Below, piece by piece: positions 1 through 11,189 of a stretch of 64,000 bases of DNA. The notes beneath the pieces are model-generated. The model did not search any database. It was given only the letters and a program-made list of their open reading frames with translations, and was not told the DNA's origin. The stretch is taken from contig NC_081412.1 in assembly GCF_030272615.1 (NCBI RefSeq), forward strand, positions 475,361,657-475,425,656. Reading direction: 5' to 3'. Position numbers and translations under genes: made by a program. Source of the DNA: Cryptomeria japonica. Its lineage: Eukaryota; Streptophyta; Pinopsida; Cupressales; Cupressaceae. The stretch's first letter is position 1. The number at the start of each line of letters is the position of its first letter.

Positions 1-1424
1 TTGAAAGCCCTCCCTCTCAGTGATTTGATTGCAGGCAGTTTACCTGTGTCTATCCAAGGCACCTGGGTGTTTAAATCCATCTGGAAAGCCTAGGAGCATG
101 TGCATGGTCTTATTAACAACTCTAGCATTAGCTGTGACAATACCCTCCATGGTGAAAGGTCAATATGGTGGAACCTACATCATAACTCTAAACCCCTTTC
201 TTTAACCCAAGGTTGCTCTGCTAAGCACTGGCATATTAAAGGAATCAAGTATATTATGGATATCCTAGAACATGATGACCTTATCGGCTGGGAGGCTCAT
301 AGCACTAAGTATGATCTCCCTGCATCACATAAGAGGACCTACAACATGATTAAAAATGCATGCACTCCCTTTAATCTCCTTAAGAATACACAAGTAAACA
401 CCCATAGGTACCTTACATTCCTATGGAAGGATGGTTCCACCCTCCCCAAGATCAAAGCCAAGTCTATCTATATGCTGCTCAATTGTGATACCTCGGTGAT
501 CGAACATATCAACACTATGTGGTATGTCAACCATACCCCCCGCACTTGGTAGAAAACCTTTGAGAAGATTTGGCAATCCCCCATCCCCCCTAAGGTCAAA
601 TGCTTCATATGGAAAATTATATTGGATAGACTACCTATTAGGAATAAATCGACTCAATATGATTGGTGTTCTGTCTATAGAAAACCTAAGACCACGTGCC
701 ACATTTTCTTTGACTGCCCTTTTGCTAGAGAAATTTGGCTACTATTTGGAATTTCTATTACAAAATATGTTTACACTCTTGATATAGTTACAGGTTTTAT
801 TCAAGGACTGAGGAAGGATACTAATCTAGTTTGGCAAATTCCATCTTCTTACATTCTCTAGTTTATTTGGAAACTTAGGAATGAGGAGAAGTTTCAAGGT
901 ATTACAAGGGAACGTATTGAGTTTTTTTAAAAACTCACACATTAGAAAATTGTTGTGCAGGTCTACTTTCTGATGAAAATTGAGAGAAAAAACTCTTGTG
1001 ATTCCTCAAAGATGGCAGAGTGACCATGTTTGTTTATGAGATGCAAGATGGGTATGAATGGGCCAGGCTTGCAGAGAATCAGACCTCCTTTGATAAGGAA
1101 GTAAAGAAGCTGATAAAGGATCTACAGGACAGTAGGCCTCCTCCCTTCAACATGATAGAGATGTCCTCCCAGATCCTAGCAAGAAAGAAGGTGGTATGGA
1201 TGGAAGGAGAACAAGGCTGGACCACATGGATGGAGGACCAGGATGAGGTTCTCCAATAGTGCTATACTCTGCTGCGTCCCCACATTTTGATATGATTAGG
1301 AGATAAATGTATATATTACTCTCTTTGGTTTCACAGTTTGGTGGTTGAGGCTCTTCCTCCTGCTTTCTCTTTTTGTATAAACTCTCTAATTTTGGACTCT
1401 CAATATCTAATATCAAAAGAAAAA
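1..1424 (+). mobile_element. LINE (L1-like) 3' end with zinc-binding RT C-terminus, degenerate
   Basis: The C-terminal end of a plant LINE ORF2 enters from the left edge. Frame 1 reads from base 1, crosses a stop near 90 and continues to about 550. A stop at 550 is followed in frame by the zf-RVT signature: a tryptophan-rich stretch around PPKVKCFIWK, then a WC..V region and CHIFFDCPFAREIW (~556-750). The frame stops near 860. Positions 1020-1259 hold a further open stretch that may be the LINE C-terminus. The 3' UTR-like tail ends near 1424 in an A-rich run after TCTAATATC. Upstream RT and endonuclease domains lie outside the window. The zf-RVT spacing is a family feature; full assignment is inference. 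It is non-functional. Confidence 0.7.
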
Positions 1425-1540
1425 TGTCTAGTATGTAATCAAATCAAGTAGTTATACTAAATATCATTGAAAGAATATTACTATTAAATTTGGTTAAATT
1501 GAAAGTTGTTTTCCATGTGTCCTCAACTTAAAATTTTACC

Positions 1541-1700
1541 TAATGATACCCACTTTTTAGATCAACATTTAAGAATAATATGGCACCTTGAAGTTGATCC
1601 AAAAGGTCATCAATGTCCACAAGGGGATATTGATTTTTTATCATGATCTTGTTTGATTCGTAAAATTCAATACACAAAAAATATGATGAAAGACAAGGGT
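1541..1700 (-). pseudogene. Ty3 reverse transcriptase scrap
   Basis: Antisense translation gives a short piece of Ty3-type RT. An LCIEFYESNK segment (compare the usual C-D-Y-R-x-L-N) leads through YPL..IDDLLDQLQGA to LNVDLKSGYH, the region around RT motif A. A stop follows the GYH. A diverged second copy sits at 39702-39840 and shares sequence further right, to about 1790. It does not continue the frame of the Ty3 element beginning at 1790, so it is probably an older scrap against which that element is truncated. Confidence 0.65.
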
Positions 1701-1789
1701 ATACATTCGAATTAAAGAATTATTTAGATAATAAATTATGAATATTCTTTTTTGTTTTCATAATTGAAAATAATTGTTTATCGATTAAA

Positions 1790-2389
1790 TGGATCCTCAA
1801 TAACAACCGGTCTGAGAGGTAATGCTGCAAGTTATGGCTTCCCCGTGAACAACCTACATTTTTTACAGTTAGCTACCCAAGCATATGCATCTTTAAACAT
1901 ACCTGGTTAATAATAACAATTTCTCAAAATCTTGTAGGTAGTGAAAGTCAATGAAAAATGACCCCCACAAGCTTCATCATGAAAGGTTTTAAAAAATGAC
2001 TCTTGAAATGACTTGTCCACACAACGCAATAAAGTTCCATCCAACCCCTTTTTGTACAATATATCATTAAAAATAATATACTTGGAAGCCTTTAATCTCA
2101 GATTTTGTTTTTCTTTTGGAGAGAGATGCTTTGGATAGTCCTCATATGTTAAGTAATATGCAAGATCTGCAAACCAGGAATCTTGAAGACCAACAAATAA
2201 GACTAAGGGCAACTCCTTAGTCATTTCATTCTTACTTTCTACAATTAATCCACACAAACCTTGTCCCCTCACTAATTTTGTTGGTTTAATGTCCAGATTA
2301 AACTCCTGTATCTTAGACACCCATGAGTCTCTATTGTTCATTCCTATATCTCGTTGTGTGAAAATGCTCTTGACTACAGAATGTGGCAC
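1790..2389 (-). pseudogene. Ty3 element A: end of RNase H region and integrase zinc finger
   Basis: The antisense frame begins near VPHSVVKSIFTQ, passes IQEFNLDIKPTKLVRGQGL (the C-terminal RNase H/connection region) and reaches the integrase H-H-C-C zinc finger: HDEACGGHFS, a tyrosine/tryptophan stretch WPGMF, then CKKC. It continues through a stop to FTGKP.LAALPLRPVVIEDPF at ~1790-1840, then degenerates. The DDE core is absent. A stop at ~1907-1909 lies just before the WPGMF motif. Confidence 0.75.
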
Positions 2390-2719
2390 ATAAAGAACTG
2401 CATGAGAATGAAGAATATAGTACCTGAATTACTTTACAGCTTTCACAACTGCATACGCTTGCTTTTCCATCAGGGAATATTTCAATTCATGCTTTTTAAG
2501 GAGAACACTCATGAAGGATATTGGAACTTCTTCCTTCTCTTCATTCTTTTGAATCTTTCCTAAAATATGGATTAACAAGAATAGGTGCTTGAGAAATGGC
2601 TTCTTTGATTGATTCAAATGCTTTCTTCCCTCTTCATTCCATTTAAATATTTTCTTTTCACTCATCAAATTTACAATGTACCTAGTGATTTCTGCAAAAT
2701 CTGGAACAAATCTCCTCAA
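2390..2719 (-). pseudogene. Ty3 element A: RNase H
   Basis: Antisense frame following RT after one in-frame TAG at a glutamine position (FFG.VNFLRRFVPDF). It contains the RT thumb/RNase H linker with KIFKWNEEGRKHLNQ. A degraded centre follows, where the catalytic DAS core should lie but is frameshifted. It then reads LLKKHELKYSLMEKQAYAVVKAVK, the family motif around the second RNase H helix. A TAA separates it from FRYYILHSHAVLYVP. Non-functional. Confidence 0.7.
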
Positions 2720-2728
2720 GAAATTTAC

Positions 2729-3540
2729 CTACCCAAAGAAATGCTTGACTGCATTTATGTTTGATGGTAGACTTAACTGTTGAATTGCCTTTACCCTCTC
2801 AAGATCCACTCTAACTCCTTCTTTAGAAACAATATGACCAAGTAATTTACCTTCCATAACCCCAAACACTGACTTCTTTGGATTCAACGACACTCCATGT
2901 TCTCGACACCTTTGCAATACCTGCCTTAAGTCTCTTAAGCGATGTTTTCTCTTCTTCGAGAAGACAGCTAAATCATCAAGATATACAACAATTATTTTAT
3001 CTTTTAGATGACCAAAAGATATGTCCATATCCCTTTGGAAGGTGGATCCTGCATTTATCAGACCAAATGGCATCCTATTATAGGCAAAAGTACCCCAAGG
3101 AGTGATGAAAGTTGTTTCATGTTGGTCACTTTCTGAAACACTAATCTGATTATAACCATAAAAGCCATCAAGCATAAACATCATTTCAAAACCTGAGATG
3201 GTTCGTAAAATATGATCCATAGTAGAAAATGTGTAATTATCTTTGAGACTAGCCTGATTCAGATTCGAAAAGTCCACAAAATTCTTCTTTCCCAATTTTT
3301 CTTCCAGACATGGATAATGTTGGCTATCCAAGTAGAATGATGAATAGGGTATATAATCTTGGCTTTCAACATTTTATCTACCTTGTGAAATATTGCTTCA
3401 GCTACGTTGGGGTTAAAATTTCTAAGATTTTTCCAGAAAGGGCTCACTCCAGGCTTCAGAGGGATGTGGTGTTGAAATCTCCCTTCTCTAAAGTTCTTTG
3501 CATCATCATAACACCAAGAAAAAACATCTTTGTATTCCAA
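2729..3540 (-). pseudogene. Ty3 element A: reverse transcriptase
   Basis: Two overlapping antisense frames with one frameshift near 3300 give a nearly complete RT. Landmarks are YKDVFSWCYDD and HHIPLKPG (pre-RT); the stretch around FVDFSNLNQASLKDNY; a degraded motif A region FMLDGFYGYNQI; TTFITPWGTFAYNRMPFGL (motif B); VVYLDDLAVFS with YLDD intact at 2972-2983 (motif C); and LNPKKSVFG with LLGHIVSKEGV (motifs D/E). The enzyme would copy element RNA into DNA in cytoplasmic particles. The frameshift shows it is dead. Confidence 0.85.
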
Positions 3541-3891
3541 TAGGAGAGTAATGAACCTTTCTTTCTCTATAGGTGTGCAGCATTTTCCTAGATTTATATA
3601 CTTGGGATCTTCCTTAGTACCAATGTTAACTCTTTCATAACTAGCGACATCCTGGACTGTAGGAATCTATTCCTCTTTCTTTTTCTTATAGGCATCATGA
3701 TGATAAAAGAGATGCTCTGAAGAGAGCAACCCTTTTGGATTCCCTTTTAATTGTATTACCCCATCATTCATTTCTCGGGCTCGCTCTGGTAAAAACTCTT
3801 TACATTCAGTATCTGATCCTTCAAAGAATATAGTAGCGAATGTTTCTACACACTGCAAGAAGTTGTTAATTTGTTTGTCATTTTCAACGAC
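3541..3891 (-). pseudogene. Ty3 element A: protease-RT linker
   Basis: Antisense frame with GVIQLKGNPKGLLSSEHLF and, past a stop near 3667, an acidic/basic stretch leading to INLGKCCTPIEKERFITLLLEYKDVFSW. This is the usual spacer just before Ty3 RT. No catalytic residues are expected here. It joins the extra RNase H to the RT in one former reading frame. Confidence 0.55.
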
Positions 3892-4287
3892 CTACCAAAA
3901 CTCAGAATTATCAAGTACACTAGGCCGATATATCAATCCTCTGACCTGATTCATGATCAACTTTGCATCTCCCTTAACTTGCAGAAGCTTTACTCCCATT
4001 TTTTTTGTTTTAGTTAATCCCAACAACAAAGCTTCATACTCAGTAGTATTATTTGTGTTGTTGAATTCCAATTTAAAAGAAAAAGGAATGTGAATACCAG
4101 AGGGAGGAATAAGAACTACCCCTGCACCAGAACCTGATGCTGCACAACTCCCATCAAATTCCATCAGCCATAGATCTTCCTCTACCTCCGGTTGTGACAA
4201 ATTTTCTACAGCTTCATTATTAGATAAAATTGTGTAATTTCCAAATTGACACTCATGATACAAAATTTGAGCCTTTGGATCATCCAA
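3892..4287 (-). pseudogene. Ty3 element A: additional (archaeal/plant-type) RNase H domain
   Basis: A 131-residue antisense frame with the RNase HI fold signature. WLMEFDGSCAASGSGAGVVL holds the first catalytic Asp and the glycine-rich turn. NNTNNTTEYEALLLGL carries the Glu helix, and LLQVKGDAKLIMNQV carries the second Asp. It is distinct from the ordinary RT-linked RNase H at 2390-2719. Extra RNase H domains of this type mark Tat/Ogre-like Ty3 elements. Here it lies upstream of RT rather than between RH and integrase. Confidence 0.8.
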
Positions 4288-4299
4288 GGGAAAACTAGT

Positions 4300-5060
4300 G
4301 AACTTGGATTTAGGTTCAGGCTACAAAATGACTTGTTGTTTTCTATGGGAATGATGGCTTGTTACCAATCCATCTTTATCTCACCCCTTAAGTCTCTACA
4401 AAATGTGTGGCTTAGTAACATACCATAACTTGCAAGGATGTCAGCTATTAAAATAGTTAGCTTGATTCTTTTATTTGGATGAGCAACAAGGACTACTTGA
4501 GCATCTTTGATCTATCCTAACAGAGGTATTTTCTTGGAGTCCATTGAATAACATTTGCCAAAGGTTTTTGTTAAGGATAATCCCAACGCCTTAACTACTG
4601 CAAATGACATAATATTATCTGATGCACCAGAGTCTATAATACAGTTATTTAATTGATGACCATTTATGAATAATGATATATAAAAAGGCTAAGGTTTTGA
4701 CTACATGATAGATAACATATCATCAGTTTGATGGGCTATTATTTTAGGGATTACTTCATGAGAAACATGATGTGTTGGCACATCACCTTGGGAAGACAAT
4801 GTAGCATTAACTAACCATTGCACCTCATTAGCTTGTAATACATTATTTCCTTGTATAAACTTAACTAGCCTATCTAGTTCTTAAGGATTTAATTTAAGGT
4901 ACTCAGCTGGTGTAATTTGAATCCAGGAGGATTTACAAAATCTATAATATCAAATGAACTTTCTATCTCTACAGATTTTGTCAATTGAGGTTCTTGAGGT
5001 TTATGATCATTATTATGAAACCTAGAAACAATGTCCTTACCTTTAGAATTCACTGTAGAG
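4300..5060 (-). pseudogene. Ty3 element A: aspartic protease
   Basis: Antisense translation around 4640-4690 gives LFINGHQLNNCIIDSGASDNIMSF, with the catalytic DSGA intact (codons near 4621-4635). It continues to VVKALGLSLTKTFGKCYSMD, the flap/second-half pattern of retropepsin-like Ty3 proteases, and then KRIKLTILIADILASYGMLL. Stops at several places, mostly TAG/TAA at apparent glutamines, break the frame. It would process Gag-Pol. Confidence 0.7.
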
Positions 5061-5103
5061 GATGAAGAAGCACCCTGAGGTTTTACATTCTATTGATTCC
5101 TTA

Positions 5104-6396
5104 TCAGCACAACAATGAAGGATCCTCCAAGGTAACCAAAATATCACCTCCTCTTTCTAAATTTGACTCATACTCTAGGAAGTAGATTTCAGAGTTGCTA
5201 GGTTGCCTAAAAGATTCTTCTTCACTTAATTCATTTGAAAAGTCTTTAGAACTAATCAGCTGCGCATAACACACCATTTCAGTACAAGAATTACCATCAT
5301 GATCATCTGTAAGATGAAAAACACACATATTCCTCTTTGGTGGTGGAGCTTCAATTGCCAATCTTTGTTGGGTCAGGGGTAATTGCAAAGCTTTATTTCC
5401 AATTCCCATAGACTGATTTGTATTCCTCCTTGGTATGTCTTGTTAAGGTGATGAATAAGATGTACTAGCTTTGGGTAACTGTCTTTTGAGTGTTATTACA
5501 TCATTCATCAGTTTCTGAATTACAAGGTCTAAAGAAGTAGAGGGTTGCACATTGGGCACTTGTACTTCTCTCTTCCATTTTCTTGTAGTGATTAAGTCAT
5601 CTTCCAACTCAACGGCAAGTGTTTTAATATCACTCAAAGTTGCAACTCCTTGTCTATGAATCAAGAAACCTATCTCTAAGGGCATAGAATTTATAAAAAA
5701 ACATTTCAAATTATCATCTGAGGGTTTCTGATTTGCAAGAATTTTATGAACAATTTTATCGAATTTAGCCATGAAATCCCTCATAGATTCCAAAATTTAT
5801 TTCTTTAACTGGGCTAATTGAGACAAAAGACAGTGCTCATCCTCTGCCACCTTGAACCTAGCTTCAAACCTTGTATTCAAATCCTACCAATTTGTTATTA
5901 CATTGTTTGGCAAGTGATAAAACCAATCTGCAACCATTCCAGTTAATGTTTGTACAAACAACCTTACTGCAACATCTTCATGCTGAACAACTATTATACC
6001 ACAAGCCACATTAAATGCATTCAAGTGTTCATCAATTGTGATCTTCCCATCACCACTACATTTGGGCAAGTGATCTCTTGTTGGTTTGGGTAAAGCATTC
6101 AGATTTAAACTCAGATTCAACGGACCTACTACGGCCCCTCAAGGATTATTTGTTGCCATTGGAATAATGATATTAATGGGTGTTGGGTTGATTGCACTAG
6201 GTAAGGTGACACCATGCAAGGTTAGGGCTTGAAAAACTGAGGTTAAACAAAGTGTAGGAGATGGAGAAGGAGGTCTACTTCTTGCTCGTCTCTTTGGTGA
6301 AAATGACAACTAAAAATTTAAGTTTTGCAATTCTTGAAAAATAGAGTCAACTATTCCTTCACATCTTTGACACCTAGTATATCTTGTTGGCTCCAT
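5104..6396 (-). pseudogene. Ty3 element A: gag
   Basis: The start is read as an antisense ATG at 6394-6396 (MEPTRYTRCQRCEG), about 105 bases downstream of the PBS. Past two stops comes the classic retrotransposon gag core: PKCSGDGKITIDEHLNAF, VRLFVQTLTGMVADWFYHLP and RFEARFKVAEDE (~5800-6120). It continues with MRDFMAKFDKIVHKIL and ends with a cysteine/histidine-poor, proline-rich tail near 5104. Internal stops at ~6310, 6140, 5882, 5800 and 5442 are mostly at apparent glutamine codons. No convincing zinc knuckle is seen. Confidence 0.75.
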
Positions 6397-6499
6397 CTTG
6401 TCTATAATGCAAAATTTTAATGGCACCAAAGAGATTCTTAAAGATTGATAGTCCAATTCTTCGTATCCCGTAACCAGGTGACCAATCTTATTATTCGAC

Positions 6500-6517
6500 T
6501 ACCCAGTAGAGTCACCA
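6500..6517 (-). promoter_or_regulatory. Primer-binding site of Ty3 element A
   Basis: The antisense strand reads TGGTGACTCTACTGGGTA, close to the TGGCGACTCCACTGGGGA type of PBS seen in Tat/Ogre-like plant Ty3 elements. It lies ~105 bases before the gag ATG, as expected. The match is from memory of the family and was not computed. The primer tRNA was not verified. Confidence 0.6.
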
Positions 6518-7367
6518 AAAATATATTGGTTAACAGATTTGCCTTTTCTTTAATTTTTATATCTTCTTTTTTTTAAAACAATTATGACTCGTGTATACCC
6601 TTCATGAAAAATAAAATGTACCAACAGTTGGGCGAACCAAGTTTTAATTTACCCTTTGCATAAGAGTACCGCTCCTCGTAAGATATTTAAATTTTTTTAA
6701 TGCAGATCATTCAAGAAACAATCACACTTTTAACCAGAAAGCGAGAAAAACTTTTACATTCATTTGTCATCACAAAAGAATGCAACAAAATACTTATATA
6801 CAAGCGTGAAGCTCATAGACTTCACCTCTGCACACATTCATTCAATATAAAATTTACATCATCCAAAATACTCAAAGTTATAAAAAAGCTGATCGATTCT
6901 TGCTCATGCCTCATAGGACATGGGGGATCAGAGCCATTTAAACAACAACGAAGTACTTATTTAAACAAAGAGAATCAATGAATCTACAGACTAAGAAAAA
7001 ATATGCTAATGAAGAAAGCATATTCAGCGCATAAGCATGTGTCCCAATAGAGATTGCTAATTTCAAACACACAGATTTGAAGATCGAACCTAAAATATTA
7101 TTTCATTCAAATACTAGAAAATATCTATACTGAAAATCCAAAGAAAAACTAAGTATGTTCCTTTTTTTCTACAATCAAAATTTTTCGGACCTTTTGAAAG
7201 ACTTTCCGAACCATATAAAGCTACCAGGCTATGATAGTTTGTTACAAATAAAACCAGAGATAAATAATTAACTCTATCCCAAAGTTAAAAGAGGTTTTTT
7301 TTCTTAAAACTGAAAAGAAACAACTAAACTAGAAACACGACATGAGCCGTGAGCAATGAAGGAATGA
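6518..7367 (-). repeat. Probable LTR between Ty3 element A and the upstream accessory ORF
   Basis: Non-coding, AT-rich DNA bounded on one side by the PBS and on the other by the stop codon of a degenerate antisense ORF (7368-7370). By position it should be the 5' LTR of element A, possibly starting at TGGTTAACAG near 6527 on the plus strand. No second copy remains in the window, so the ends cannot be fixed. The ORF within 6700-6981 has no recognisable content. Confidence 0.4.
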
Positions 7368-10300
7368 TCAAGCTCCAATAAATGATGTGGCTTCAACCTG
7401 TTTGTCTTGTGATGTAGGGGTACTTTGAATATTCCACCATTTCAGGTGAGTGGCAGAGAAGTTTAAAATGAGCTGATAATGGGGAAGGCCTATATGCAAG
7501 ATTCGTCGCTTCCATACTTCTTTCTTCTTGCCTACCTACAGGACCTTACTCTTATGCATCTCCAAATGATCAAAGCAAACAATTAACATAGATTCAATTC
7601 TTGCAACCTTTGAGAAGTCCCCAATTGTCAAGGATTTTGCTTCTTGAATCTGTTGTATTTGATCTTTGAAAACTTGGATCATATGTGATGAATCCTCAAG
7701 TGTTTTCTTATCTTCTCTTAGAAGTTGAATATCTATGCATTTCACGTCTTTTTGCATAGTGTCGGTCAATTCCTTCAATTCTTTTAGAAGTTTGAGGAAT
7801 TCCTCATGTGCTTGCTAAATGATTGAGTTTCTCCACTCAATGTTTTCTTTGCAAACAAAGAGTATGTTATCATCAAGGCCATGCACTATATTTTTAGCAA
7901 GGAAATTCATCATCCCGTATCTTTGTGTATCTCTCATCTGCCTCAACACTGCCATCCATTTACTTTTCTCTTTCTCCTAGGCAGCCATCTCGGTTTCTAA
8001 CTCATTCCCAATAGATTCCGCATTCTCAAACACTTTGACCAAATCAAGTAACTTATGATTCGAAGGCCATTTTGGATTGAATGATAAAGAAACCTGGGAA
8101 AGAAGTTGGGGATTTGGATTCTGGATAGCGTTGATATATTGAGCAATTTGTATTATGATCTGCTTCATCTCATTTTTATCTTTCTCATCCTTCCAAGTCT
8201 TCGTGAGAATCCTTTTAGTTGAAGATTCCAAGTGTTTAACATCAGCAGCTTGAGAAGTTGTCCCTAGATCAAATTTTTTAGTAATAAAGTCTTGCTCAGT
8301 CACATTCTCAATATGCTTTTCTGATAGGGGTCTAGCTACTTCTGCAACCCAATGTCTTGTTTCCTCATCTACATCAATCATGGTTTCTATTTTGAGTCTT
8401 TTGGACTTTGAATTCCTTCCTAGGAATTTGCTAACCATATCCTCCATTGGGATGGAAATAGGAATTACATTCCTCTTTTTTGTAAGTGTAGCACTCAGCC
8501 ATTGAGGAGTAGTTGTTGTTTCCTTTGGAAATGGTGATTGTTGATTAACAGTGACAACAACCATGGTATTCTCAGAATCCTCAGGTTATAGGATCTCTTT
8601 TCCTCTTTCTGCAACATTTGTGAGTGGTTGATCTTGCATCTGGGTATCCATTGCTTCTTGAGTCTCCTCCTCAGAATCTAAGTCCACTACTAGTGAACTT
8701 GCTAGGGTTTTTTGGTTACTTTTCCTACTATGTGATCTGGTAACATAGGTAGAAGTTGAACCCACAAAAGACTCTCCTAGACTTGCATTTTTGGCTTTCT
8801 CTATTCTTTGTTCCCTTTCACTGAGAATAGTAACAACAACATTAGAAGAAGGAAAAGATGTTTGGGAAGTTGCACGAACCCGACCGACTTTCTTATCCTT
8901 AGGTGCAGGAGTAGGCATTTGTTTAAAACAACGATCCTTCAACCATTTCTCTATTCTTTTGATTACATTAAAGGCTCTAGACTGAATGATATCCTCCCCT
9001 TTCCTACTCCAATCAATTTATAGGATAGGATATCTTTGTATCTTCTCATCAAACTCAGGGTCAAACTACTTCTTCATCTCCATCTTCTTGTACCCCAAAA
9101 ATATTCATTGATAAACCCATTGTGACGATCTGCTGAATGGTGAACCTAGACCACAACCTTCTTCAGACTTTGAACTCATCTGCATAGTTCTCCCAATAAT
9201 CCTTCGGTTGAGGTTCATGCTGAAAATCACTATCAACTTCTAAATTCTCTCTAGCAAATGCTCGACTACCAAATTTGTATCTAGCAACATATAGTTGCAA
9301 CTTGAACCTTTTGAACTCAAGTTCAAGGTTCAATGCATCTGAAATAGATACACAACTATAGTGACCAAGTTCCATGGAAAATACCACCCCAGACTTCCCT
9401 CAACTCTTTTTGTCAATGTATGCTAGTTGGCAACATACTTCAATTAAAACATAACTATCCAACACAAACTGGGGCAATCTGAAAGGTTCACCCTGAAAAC
9501 CACCAACTCCAATATAAGTGAACAAAGGGAATTGAATTAAAAAACTACCATAAATGTCGATGAATTCCATGGCCTTCATTATCAACCTCTTATTTGTGTT
9601 TCCTTGCAACTCGTAAACCAATCTCCCTACGAAAAATGTCATTCCATCTCATAAAATTCTTTGCATACCTCTATTCCTGCAGCTAAGGATAATACTTATA
9701 CACCTTTATATCATCAACCCAGGGTTCATGATGCAATCCATTCCAATCCTAGGTACATGCAAACATATAAAACAAATATGATGACATGAAGAAACCACTC
9801 ATTCTAACAAACCCATTCAGACATTCATGCAATCTTTCTGCAATCACCTGCCCCCAATCCAGGTAGGCATTGCCATTCAACATGATTTGGATATAGAATT
9901 ACATCCAGTCTTCCTAGTAGAAGGCATGGGCATTCCCTTTTAGCCTATTCAATAGAATGATAATGTTCTACACCTCTACTATGAAGTGTTCTCTAGTAAG
10001 CAACCTTGGTAACCTAGACCCGCCTTTTTGAACCTTTAGTAACCAATTCCTTGCAATCACGCTTTTATAAGAGCTCTTCTTCTCAGAGAAGAATGAGTAG
10101 GATGTGCCAATAGTCTAGTCCTAATATGGCTCTTTATGGGTATACGCATGGCTGCCATCACGTTCACTCTATCAATTTTCAACAACACTTCACCATTAGC
10201 ATTCCTAATACATATGTGCTCTACATCATACCTATTCATACATTCCAGCACTAGCTCTGGGTATGGCGTAGCAATGGGAAATGCGGTAGCCTCAATCAAA

Positions 10301-10422
10301 CCACTCTTCACTATTCTTTCCATCACTAAATTCTGAACTGGGTTTTTGGCTCTCTCAAGGAAATAGCAAAGGAAACTAGTTTGGTCTAAACAGTAGCTAG
10401 TTTCCAGAATAAGAAAATACAA
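7368..10422 (-). pseudogene. Degenerate ~1000-codon ORF of unknown function (retroelement accessory protein?)
   Basis: Antisense pieces at 10057-10422, 9400-9642, 9163-9387, 8586-8942, 7977-8564 and 7536-7778 appear to be one broken gene. Several joins are in frame across single TAG/TAA codons (for example 8583-8585, 7977-7979 and the codon before QAHEEFLK). One frameshift lies near 9065. Upstream, CMNRYDVEHICIRNANGEVLLKIDRVNVMAAMRIP recalls the N-terminal half of plant-mobile-domain or Gag-like proteins. Next comes a hydrophobic, tryptophan-poor region with MKAMEFIDIYGSFLIQFP. The C-terminal half is lysine/glutamate-rich with probable coiled coil (QVFKDQIQQIQEAKSL). It ends TSFIGA at 7368. 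I do not recognise the family. It sits just upstream of an LTR and PBS in the same orientation, as a 3'-terminal accessory ORF of a Ty3 element might. Confidence 0.5.
9302..9334. repeat. Palindrome of TTGAACC/GGTTCAA words
   Basis: A near-perfect inverted repeat inside the degenerate ORF: TTGAACC..TTGAACT followed by AAGTTCAA.GGTTCAA. The same words form three more hairpins at 10830-11146. Confidence 0.6.
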
Positions 10423-10820
10423 CAGAAGAGAGATGGACTAAAACTAGCTTGGTCTGAATAGAAAATTCTTGGAAAGCTTCTGCGTGCAGATACAATACCT
10501 TCAATTTTTCCCGCTTGCATTACTACTGAGCAAAATTCTAGAAACAATTGCTTGTTTCCACAACAAAGATAGACAAAATCACACTCAAGACTTAGCTAGT
10601 TGTCCTAATTAAGTAAGTTCATGTGAGCTATTGCCTGATTTGACATATAGCCAACATGCATTCAATTTCGGATCACTTCATTACACGACTCACCAATTAT
10701 CATGATTGTTTGTCATAATTTTAGAAACACATTTTGAATTCCCTAGAATATTCTCTTTTACTGCCGCCACATTTAATTTATGATGCACGTATCAATTTTG
10801 CATAAAACTTTTTGGTCTTT
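10423..10820. other. AT-rich spacer, nothing recognised
   Basis: No sustained reading frame and no motif identified. It lies between the degenerate antisense ORF and the TTGAACC hairpin cluster. Confidence 0.5.
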
Positions 10821-10829
10821 AAGAATTTG

Positions 10830-11146
10830 AACTTTGAACCTTGAACCAAGAACCAAGAGATTCAAAGGTTCAATTTCAAAAATGAGAAACAACATAGAAC
10901 AACACAAAATACCAACTACACGACAAGATAGATAACAATTAACGAGTAAAGATGAAATTTACGCAAGACTAACTTTGAACCTTGAACCTTGAACCAAAAA
11001 AATGGTTCAATGGTTCAAGTTGAACACAAATTGTAACAAAGCGCTCGCCTTATCATAAAACAAAGCCGCGAAGAAAAATTCATTAAAGCGCGATTTCAAC
11101 TTTGAACCTTGAACTTTTAAAAGGTTCAATGACTTGGGTTCAAAGA
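10830..11146. repeat. Three reiterated TTGAACC hairpins
   Basis: Three copies of AACTTTGAACCTTGAAC (10830-10847, 10971-10995, 11098-11114) are each followed within ~35 bases by the inverted word GGTTCAA (10867-10873, 11004-11018, 11123-11146). Each pair can fold into a short hairpin. Spacing between copies is ~130-140 bases. No protein-coding content is seen. Confidence 0.7.
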
Positions 11147-11189
11147 AAGACCAAAAGGCGACCTCCGCGTTTGGAATTTTAATGAAAAA

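Larger units (their letters stand above)
1790..6530 (-). mobile_element. Ty3 retrotransposon A, antisense (PBS-gag-PR-aRH-RT-RH-IN), 3' truncated
   Basis: A long antisense Ty3 element can be read from a primer-binding site at ~6517 down to the start of integrase at ~1790. In transcription order it has gag, aspartic protease, an additional RNase H domain, the pre-RT linker, RT, the ordinary RNase H and the integrase zinc finger. The integrase core, PPT and 3' LTR are missing, replaced by unrelated RT scraps. Several stops fall at apparent glutamine codons. The extra RNase H suggests a Tat/Ogre-like branch. Its position before RT is unusual compared with the RT-RH-aRH order usually drawn for that branch, and the same order recurs in the element at 15600-20540. 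Confidence 0.8.

Noticed and set aside
10861-11018. GGTTCAA words as Pol III B boxes of a tRNA-derived SINE
   Set aside because: No A box at the proper distance, no tRNA-like fold and no A-rich tail. The words pair with neighbouring TTGAACC as hairpins instead.
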